Below, piece by piece: positions 53,924 through 64,000 of a stretch of 64,000 nucleotides of DNA (position 1 is the first letter of the stretch; each line of letters begins with the position of its first letter). The translations under genes and the position numbers were made by a program. Origin of the DNA: Phytophthora colocasiae (taxonomy: Eukaryota; Oomycota; Peronosporomycetes; Peronosporales; Peronosporaceae); assembly GCA_018806915.1 (NCBI GenBank), contig JAGKQI010000034.1, positions 1,178,001-1,242,000 on the forward strand, given 5' to 3'. Under the pieces are notes generated by a model. The model searched no databases, was not told where the DNA came from, and was given only the letters and a program-made list of their open reading frames with translations.

Positions 53924-54760
53924 AATTGAAGCTCGAGACTTTCTAGATAGCTCCGTACACGTTCAGCTCGATTTTCAATCGTTTCTGCGTTGATACGGTT
54001 GGTAGCACATACATGGTAGATACACTTTTATCGTTGAGAATCTTGGCTAAAGGCAAGATTGATAACAACGAAATGCAAATTCATTCGATAAAAAGTTTGC
54101 AGCTCTTGAGATCGTGCCTGAAATGCAAGCAAATGGAGTATCCGAGCTTCTATCCAAACATGACAAATGTTTCGAGTGCAAGTTTGAAAGGGAATTTCGG
54201 TGAATTGCCCCTGAACCACCTTAAATTTTCCGATGGTCGTCATTTTCACTGTCGGCAATGCATAAATTATCGAGCTTTCCAGTGGAAAGTTTCTAGACAG
54301 GAAGCTGTGCTTACGATACGCCACGCTGGACCTGGCCAACGACGCACTATCAGCTGTTGTACAATTGTGTGGGATAGATTTTTAGACCTGAAATAAGTAC
54401 GTAGTGCGCTGTCGTGTCGCCGCTGGAAAGCCTCATGGCAAGTGATGATGTCGATAATGACCGAAGCCGTAATGATCCGATCAGATGGATACAGTACCAG
54501 TATCTCCAGAGTGAAGTCGACCACTAGGACCTACAAGTCTAGGTCGCCTTCTGTATGGTCTAGCAGTTGGTAAGCTGAATCTCGGAACGAGTCGCCAAAT
54601 ATTTTCTTTTGAGATCCCACACTTGGTTTCACTATGGTCAAACATAAAACAAGCGCATTTGCACCTCTTATTCCGGGACAGCGCGATTCCTCATCTCATG
54701 TGCCGTCCATTCGGCCTTCGTATCACCAGCGGGTAAAGCTCCGCAAGAAGAGACTTTGGA
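53924..54760. other. Intergenic 0.8 kb, no supported gene
   Basis: A 127-codon frame at 54013-54396 and its antisense partners show no family similarity and odd composition, so they are not called. The right end should hold the Kir promoter. No repeats were seen. Confidence 0.45.
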
Positions 54761-56299
54761 ATGAAAATGGAGCGCGGCCCTAGCTATGCGGAGTATGAGG
54801 ACAGCGCACAGCTGAACCCAGTCGCTGGGACGATCGAGAGCAGCTCGGAGGGCCCCACGAAGCGCGTTAATATGCCCACAACCACTGGTCGTATAATGGA
54901 CCGCAAGGACGCACTGTTCAAGCGTTCTAAAGGACAATGGAAGTACGTACCAGAAATACTGCAACACTACATGAAGTGGTAATGGATATGATACTGATGA
55001 ATTTATTGTTTATTTTCCCAATAGTATTCGCCGCCAGAAGGTGCCACATTACTGGAAGCTCTACATGCAGGACCCGTTCCACAGTGTCGTTAATATGCGG
55101 CTGAGTAAAGTGCTGGGCTCACTCTGTTTTGCGGTATGTTGGATATGAAGTTTTGTGGTTATCTACCAAATGGAGACTAACTGAACGTTGTTTAACTGTC
55201 GTGGAATTGTATTATAGTATGTCATGGTGATCAGCATTTTCGGCGCGCTGTACACGACGCCTCCTGAACAGTGCAAATTGGCCATTCACTCGTACTTTGA
55301 CGGCTTCTCCTTCTCCGTATCCGTACTCTTCACTATCGGTTTTGGTACAAACGGTGGTGATGTTTTCTTCGGAGACTGCGTTTGGGTGCAGACTATCATT
55401 ACGCTCGAGTCCTTGATGGGCATTTTGCTTGATGCATTGGCCATCGGAATCATCTTCCAGCGGTTCTCACGTGCTCAGGCCCGTGCCAACACCATTGTCA
55501 TGAGCACACACGCTTGTATCCGCCGGATCCGTGGCAATCTGTACTTCATGTTCCAAGTATGCGAGATGCGCAAGCACCAGCTTGTCGAGGCACACGTTCG
55601 CATGTACGCGGTCCGCCACGATGTGGAGTTTGGCGAGCACTACTACTTCCAGTCGTACCCGATGCGTATTCAGCACCCGGACGACGATCTTGGCGGTATG
55701 TTGTTGCTGGCTCTGCCTTCCGTGGTCGTCCACCGTATGGATGCCTGGAGTCCTCTGCTACGCCCGAAGAGCGCCGAGACCTGTGGACTGCACCACAACC
55801 CTGCTAGAGGTTATCTCTTCCCGGAACCGCTGTGTCGTGAAGCTGATGCTCAGAGTGGAGATCGCGATAGCTCTGTGCTGGTTAATCAGGCCACCAATCC
55901 GGTTCACAACACGTGCCGTTGCGCTACTGGCAACGCTGCGATGGGTGACGTTCACGCCGCCACAGAGCCGCCGTCTATTGAGGAGATCAAGCAGTACTGG
56001 GAGGAGTCACAGGTATGGATACTTTTCACTCCCTTTGACGTGTTGACATCACCTAACTTGTTCCCTTTTCGATACAGTTGGAGATTGTGGTGCTGGTGGA
56101 AGGAATCGATGCGGTCACGTCGGCCACAATTCAGGTGCGGCACTCGTACAAGGCGGAGGATATTCTGTTCAACCACCGCCACGTCAACTGTGTGGACGTG
56201 GACCCGGAGACTGGTGGTGCTGTGATCGACTTCCGCCGCTTCCACGAGACGAAACCGGTGGATCCCGAGTGCAACAAGGTCGCTGGCAGCTTCTACTGA
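54761..56299 (+). CDS. Inward-rectifier potassium channel (Kir)
   Basis: Exons read 54761..54942, 55025..55133, 55218..56012, 56078..56299 (introns 82, 84 and 65 nt, GT-AG), giving 435 residues. The N-terminal cytosolic part keeps the GQWNIRR block formed across the first junction (the Kir G.CN motif). M1 includes YVMVISIFGALY; the pore helix and filter read FSVSVLFTIGFG with TIGFG as selectivity filter; M2 follows (LESLMGILLDALAIGIIFQ). The C-terminal domain has FSRAQARANTIVMS, LYFMFQVCEMRK and, in exon 4, IVVLVEGIDAVTSATIQVRHSY, matching the Kir LEGI...T..T.QARTSY motif. It forms a tetrameric plasma-membrane or organelle potassium channel with PIP2-binding basic residues expected around the FSR site. 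PIP2 gating is family knowledge, not shown here. Confidence 0.92.
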
Positions 56300-58686
<2,387 letters not shown>

Positions 58687-59227
58687 GTTTGATCCTTTGG
58701 ATACTGCTACGTTCGGCTTGAAGTGCGTGCTGGCGCGTTCGGTGACTGTACACCCCACGATACACGAGAGCGAAGAAGCTTTCTAGAAGTTTTAGGATCG
58801 TGCGGAGTGCATACGGCTCCCTTCTTAGCAGAGCAACGTCGACGAGACTGCTGTTGTCTGTATCAATAGAAGTATGAAACTCACATGCTGTATTGAAGCT
58901 TTGTTAGTCTCACCAGTACCGACACGGATTTTCCAACGTCCACGCTTTGGCCTACTTGACGAGGAGTGTAACAGGTCTCTCATCACGAGCAATCGAGAAG
59001 TATTCGCTGGCGACAGAAGTGAAACTACGACTGCACCCGAGCAAGCAGGCATGCGCAAACGCAACCAGGCCGATGTCACAATACATACATACCCGCAGCA
59101 CAATTGCACGTCCCTAACTCTCTGATCAGAGTTAGACATTGACTACACGCTTTGACTTCCGGTCCCAAATGTACCAGAACGGAGCAAAACTTGCCATTTC
59201 GAAGGCTTTACATGGTAGATCGAAGTA
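58687..59227. other. Intergenic after TPI-GAPDH
   Basis: About 540 bp with the fusion gene's 3' UTR and no further gene. An inverted pair AACTCTGATCAGAGTT at about 59117-59132 is a perfect 16-bp palindrome. Confidence 0.5.
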
Positions 59228-59356
59228 TTGTCGTTTTCAGCGAAATTTCCCAAACTGGGCCGATTCGCGACCCTTAGGGCGAACCGACGGGCAATCGCCC
59301 AAAGCAAGATCTTCGTTGCTTCACTCTCTCATCTAAGGCAAACAGCGTTGTGTAAG

Positions 59357-60463
59357 ATGGAAGCTGCGGTCGCGACACAACATGCCCACCCTAACACAGT
59401 TTTACACTGTTTGTACGGATACTACAACCTTGGTTACTCAAAAAAGGAGCTCGCTCGCGTTTACAACAAGGATTTGAAGACAATAAGCAATTGGATTCGC
59501 GTCTATGAATCCACAGGGACATACCAACGAGCAACGCCCTCGACCGACAAGAAATTTACGAAGTCTCAGCGCACATGGCTTTACCAATATTATCAGAAGC
59601 ACCCCCTTGCTTATCTCGACGAAGCTCGTGATGCGTTCATTCGTAAACATTGTACCAGCATATCTACCTCATCTGTTTGGAGAATTATCCATGAATTCGG
59701 TCTTACTTGGAAAGTTTTGGAGCGTCGAGCATTTCACGTCAAAGAATCCGATATTTTCCGTTTTGTTAAAGAGTTGAGTCGTGTGAATTGGACACACTAC
59801 AACATTGTGTTTCTTGATGAAGTCTCATTTGATAATCGAGGTATGATAAGGCGACGTGGCTATTCAATGCGCGGCAAGACCATAGCAATTCGCGGTGATC
59901 ACAACAGGAAAGCCCGTGTTTCAATTCTGGCATTCGCAGGAGTGAACGGCATTATTGATTATTATGACACTGAAGGTAAATTTGACCAAGTGGCGTTTGT
60001 GAAATGTTGTCAAAAGTTTGCATATTCAAAGCAGGGAAATGTTCGTCTATATCCTGGCCCAAATTCCGTTTGGATTTTAGATGGTGCTGCCATTCACTGT
60101 CATCCTGAAATAGTTCACTTCATCAGAAGTCTTGGAGTTGTTCCGATTTTTTTACCTGCGTATTGTCCATTTTTCAATCCCATCGAATATTTATTTGGAT
60201 ACATCAAGAAATCATTCCGAAGGCATTACGTTGAGGGGAGCGCTAACAATCTGACACCATTCATTGCCGAGACATTCACGCGCTTTAAGGCTTATGATAT
60301 GACGAAGGTGCTTGAACACTGTGGCTGGTCCGTACAGGGCCACTTCAATCCAGTACGACAACTAGCGAAGGACACAAGAGTCTATATGCAACGAACTGGA
60401 GACTGCGCAACAACCACTAACATGGATCAAGACAATTTAGATTTCGTTGCTAGGTCTCACTAA
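59357..60463 (+). CDS. IS630/Tc1/mariner-type transposase (DDE_3)
   Basis: 368 residues from the ATG of MEAAVATQHAHPN; the frame is open further upstream without ATG. The N-terminus has a helix-turn-helix (YYNLGYSKKELARVYNKDLK, TISNWIRVYESTG) and a second helical DNA-binding part (SSVWRIIHEFGLTWKVLERR). Catalytic residues: NIVFLDEVSFDNRG (Asp), VWILDGAAIHCH (Asp) and LPAYCPFFNPIEYLFGYIKK (Glu), with 34 residues between the last two. The ORF is uninterrupted. The RRRGYSMRGK segment after the first Asp is the usual one for IS630-like enzymes. It should cut at TA-flanked TIRs. Confidence 0.9.
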   Translation: MEAAVATQHAHPNTVLHCLYGYYNLGYSKKELARVYNKDLKTISNWIRVYESTGTYQRATPSTDKKFTKSQRTWLYQYYQKHPLAYLDEARDAFIRKHCTSISTSSVWRIIHEFGLTWKVLERRAFHVKESDIFRFVKELSRVNWTHYNIVFLDEVSFDNRGMIRRRGYSMRGKTIAIRGDHNRKARVSILAFAGVNGIIDYYDTEGKFDQVAFVKCCQKFAYSKQGNVRLYPGPNSVWILDGAAIHCHPEIVHFIRSLGVVPIFLPAYCPFFNPIEYLFGYIKKSFRRHYVEGSANNLTPFIAETFTRFKAYDMTKVLEHCGWSVQGHFNPVRQLAKDTRVYMQRTGDCATTTNMDQDNLDFVARSH

Positions 60464-60470
60464 GATAAAA

Positions 60471-61850
60471 CTATTCGTGATCAATGTCGGCAATATTTTC
60501 CATCCGTTCAAGTGGATCTAGCACGTCTCGAGGTGGCAGTACGTTGTCTATAAATCCTTTGATAACAGCTTTGCGGGAATCCAAGCAGTTGGCATTTGCT
60601 TTTAATCGAGCTCCAAACGCCTCCCAATCTTGCAGTAGTTGATTATTTGTTGCGATTGCAGCGTTCACACAATCCAACGCTAGACCAGCAGAGCGAGACA
60701 TTCCAGAGATCTGTTGCTCAAGTCTCGACTCAGAAGCGCTTAACAGTCTAGCAACAAATTCAGGTGGAGGCGCTTCGACTGCAGAATCCCAGGTGTAGCG
60801 GTTTAGATTCCGAATAATATGGTTAGACCAAAGCCTCCATACAACAGCATCGGCTTGAAAAGTTGATTCCCATCTCTGTCGTAGTCGATCGGCAATTTCC
60901 TGCAGAACTGATTCACTTGCTGCACCAGATCGATCGGTATTTTGTGGATCGATGCAGTTTTTTTTGAAAGTATCCAGTGCTGACAGTATAGTTATGGCAA
61001 CTCCATACTCGTATAGCATCAGTTTTACTGCATCTCCACGAACGCTGCTGAGCCACAAATTCCACGCGTGCTCTGTTTTCATGCTGTCGACAAGGTGGCG
61101 CTTAGCTTTGAACTGCATCGTTCGCCACCATTCACTTAGATCGGGATCACTAACCGACCACGTCCCTTGTGATTTTACCGCCCTCCCCTTCATGTATTCG
61201 CGGAATTTATGCCATACCTTCTCCACAATGCTGCTGAACGACGGGCCCTCAACAGCATACACTTCCAGCGCGTCACCGGACGTGTCACGTTGGCTGACAG
61301 CGGCCATGACTATCGGCTTCACGACAAGCCTGTATAGGTGTCCATCAGTCGATGGACGCTCACCACCATCGCGTGTAGCTCGCTGCATAAGACGGGGTGA
61401 TCGACGAACTAATGCCACGCTCTCGGTGTTTGCTGCAACCCGCGCCAACGAGTCCGCTTCTGGAGTGCTAATGCCAGCTCCAGCTGACTCAATCTGACCC
61501 AGCCTTGGTGACCCTCTTATGGGGGGAGTTCTCGCTGAACTTGATGGTGAGGATGGACATGTAGCAGGGTGCTGCGGAGTTAGGTATTCATGAGCATTGC
61601 TTTCAGCCGTGCTCGCTGGTGATGAAGTGAAGCGCGGCGAATCTTGTGCCAGTTGGATGCTCTCGGGACTCAGCTCTTCATGCAGAGACCTCCTCGCATG
61701 TGAGCAAGCAGAATAAGGATGGACTCGCTGCGAAACACGTCTGCTACGCGCATCCTCTCGCTGCGGCGAGGGGTCTGTCGTGTCGCCGCGACCAACCATG
61801 TCTTCGCTTGTAGTGCTATCCACGCTCGCCATTGCTGTGAGATGAATCAC
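60471..61850 (-). CDS. Accessory ORF of the Tc1/mariner-like element, unknown function
   Basis: 459 residues, from the ATG at 61850 or the internal Met (MASVDST) at 61832. Residues 1-170 are Ser/Pro/Arg-rich and disordered, with repeated SPRL motifs (RGSPRLGQ, RRSPRLMQ). Residues about 185-459 look folded and helical: SIVEKVWHKFREYMKGR, WSVSDPDLSEWWRTMQFKAK, AWNLWLSSVRGDAVKLMLYE, IADRLRQRWESTFQADAVVW and a C-terminal helix set. I do not recognise the family. It is intact, lies between the TIRs and converges on the transposase gene, so it is likely a second protein of the element, perhaps a DNA-binding or targeting partner. That role is inference. Confidence 0.78.
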   Translation of the reverse strand: MIHLTAMASVDSTTSEDMVGRGDTTDPSPQREDARSRRVSQRVHPYSACSHARRSLHEELSPESIQLAQDSPRFTSSPASTAESNAHEYLTPQHPATCPSSPSSSARTPPIRGSPRLGQIESAGAGISTPEADSLARVAANTESVALVRRSPRLMQRATRDGGERPSTDGHLYRLVVKPIVMAAVSQRDTSGDALEVYAVEGPSFSSIVEKVWHKFREYMKGRAVKSQGTWSVSDPDLSEWWRTMQFKAKRHLVDSMKTEHAWNLWLSSVRGDAVKLMLYEYGVAITILSALDTFKKNCIDPQNTDRSGAASESVLQEIADRLRQRWESTFQADAVVWRLWSNHIIRNLNRYTWDSAVEAPPPEFVARLLSASESRLEQQISGMSRSAGLALDCVNAAIATNNQLLQDWEAFGARLKANANCLDSRKAVIKGFIDNVLPPRDVLDPLERMENIADIDHE

Positions 61851-62168
61851 GAAATCTAGTCATTTTGATAGGTCTGGCGATTGGGCGGCGGTTCGCCTCG
61901 GGCCGATTCAATGAACCGCCCTTGGGAATTTTGAATGAAATCCACAATACATGTACATCGCAATGCACTACTTAGACGTTGGCGCTTGTATCAAAATCCG
62001 AGCCAGAAAGCTCTCGAAAGTTGCAAATCGTTTTTTCAAATCTCCTCTTGGAGGTAAAGCCGCGCAACTTTTGGTGCTTGGTTCATGTCGACATTTATAT
62101 ACCATACTAAAACCAAGCTCCTCATTCCAGCAATCAACCAATAAAAACCTGCGGCCTTGAAGCCGTAG

Positions 62169-63263
<1,095 letters not shown>

Positions 63264-63566
63264 ACCTGCAGTAGTTGACTTCATACTACCCACTTCGCTA
63301 TGAACGGAATAGCTACATCAGTTCGTAAAAATACAAGGAAACACAAATGCTACAAACACATTTCATGTATTGTTTCTCAGTACTGGAAATGCTGCACCTA
63401 ACGTATTTTCGAGTGAAGCATCTAGAGACCTGCAAACTGGGGTCATCTGGAGGAAGCATGGATATATCCTCTTGCAACTAATAGTCCCAATTGTGATATA
63501 GTCCTAATTTGATCAGTGTCGACGTCACAAATTTTGTGATCACAAGCCAATGTCTCTCTTGCCTTA
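63264..63566. other. 3' flank of GAPDH
   Basis: About 300 bp with no gene seen; the right part may belong to the retroelement repeat that follows. Confidence 0.45.
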
Positions 63567-63821
63567 CGAGTCTACCTAGATTACCAACTACAACTATAGC
63601 TATAGCTAGTCTAGATACTCTTGGGCCTTTAACGTCAGTAGTCTGACAGGACTCCTCGACGAAGGCTCGCCGATAGGAGAGAACTATGCTAGCATAGCTA
63701 TCTCCATGTTCGCAGCGGCGTTCACGTCTCAGCTGCGAGTCTTCCTCTTCTTGGACAGGACTTGGGTCTTCATCCGGGGTAGACTCGGGTAGTAGCGTCT
63801 GATGCTACCTCCATCCACTAC
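63567..63821 (-). repeat. LTR-like repeat X, uninterrupted copy
   Basis: The reverse complement matches 44106-44258 joined to 49933-50012, with small indels, and crosses the gypsy insertion site without interruption (TTCTCTCCTAT then CGGCGAGCCT in the reverse strand). A minus-strand frame open from the window edge runs into it (KFDDQASPALPAAVNGG at 63.9-64.0 kb), so this may be the LTR of a retroelement whose body lies to the right. That assignment is tentative. Confidence 0.6.
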
Positions 63822-64000
63822 GCGTCTGCCGTCGTCTGAATTGGCAGCAGAAGCATGAAGTTGTAGTGGGCCGACAGCATGCTGACCAGATGGAGCATGC
63901 CGGATGCGACGTCGTGTCGCCTCTGGAGACGTGGGTCCGAAAACGCCGCCGTTGACCGCCGCCGGCAGCGCCGGGGATGCTTGGTCGTCGAACTTGAGAG

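Larger units (their letters stand above)
59228..61947. mobile_element. Tc1/mariner-like element with two convergent ORFs
   Basis: The 2720 bp element has TA at 59226-59227 and 61948-61949. Imperfect inverted termini start TTGTCGTTTTCA on the left and TTGTGGATTTCA on the right (reverse strand). Both continue through a TTCCCAA block and a subterminal GCGAACCG.CG..CAATCGCC block (about 59278-59300 and 61876-61898 in reverse). Inside are a DD34E transposase on plus and an unknown ORF on minus, their stop codons 7 bp apart. Both ORFs are intact, so the element may be recent and autonomous. Confidence 0.75.

Noticed and set aside
54013..54396. 127-codon plus ORF with two CxxC-type pairs
   Set aside because: Composition is not coding-like, there is no domain, and antisense frames of similar length overlap it.

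Overview
The window is nuclear DNA from an oomycete, most likely Phytophthora or a close relative in the Peronosporales. The evidence is a mitochondrial-type TPI-GAPDH fusion gene (a stramenopile trait), a seven-helix receptor fused to a phosphatidylinositol phosphate kinase (a fusion typical of oomycetes), FYVE/START-like and PX families of oomycete type, short 49-95 nt GT-AG introns, oomycete-style initiator motifs, and Ty3/gypsy, Ty1/copia, MULE and Tc1/mariner elements. No bacterial operon features, CRISPR arrays or RNA genes were seen.

Layout. 1-9.9 kb: 3' end of a FYVE/START-like gene, then on the minus strand an SMP-30-like beta-propeller gene, a patatin-like lipase, the TFIIH subunit p44/SSL1 and a GPCR-PIPK gene; two related Tc1/mariner-type MITEs lie just downstream of two of these. 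10.5-11.9 kb: a Tc1/mariner element rebuilt as a long foldback, about 100 bp upstream of a very large EF-hand/triple-EMAP WD40 gene (12.0-19.6 kb). 19.6-29.0 kb: a small acidic protein, an unknown 969-residue PPxY protein, a bZIP factor and a CAP-Gly coiled-coil protein. 29.3-35.7 kb: three tandem PX-domain paralogs with different tails. 35.8-51.9 kb: a repeat island with a TIR element holding a minisatellite, a copia element inserted into a coding exon of a polytopic membrane protein, a gypsy chromovirus nested in an older LTR-like repeat, and a MULE carrying a captured PDZ exon. 52-64 kb: a secreted three-repeat mucin-like protein, a Kir potassium channel, the TPI-GAPDH fusion, a two-ORF Tc1/mariner-like element, a separate cytosolic-type GAPDH, and another copy of the LTR-like repeat at the right edge.

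Splice joins were worked out by hand from GT-AG sites, reading phase and family homology. They give p44 three exons, GPCR-PIPK three, EMAP four, the PPxY gene three, bZIP two, CAP-Gly two and Kir four.

The most notable observations are: (a) a Tc1/mariner DD34E element with a second convergent ORF between its TIRs; (b) the foldback element, which would encode a long hairpin of transposase sequence and sits in the promoter region of the EMAP gene; (c) a Pack-MULE-like element in front of the secreted protein gene; (d) disruption of a membrane protein gene by a copia insertion with a perfect 5-bp target duplication; (e) near-identity of the C-terminal two-thirds of the two GAPDH coding regions, with a sharp boundary, implying gene conversion.
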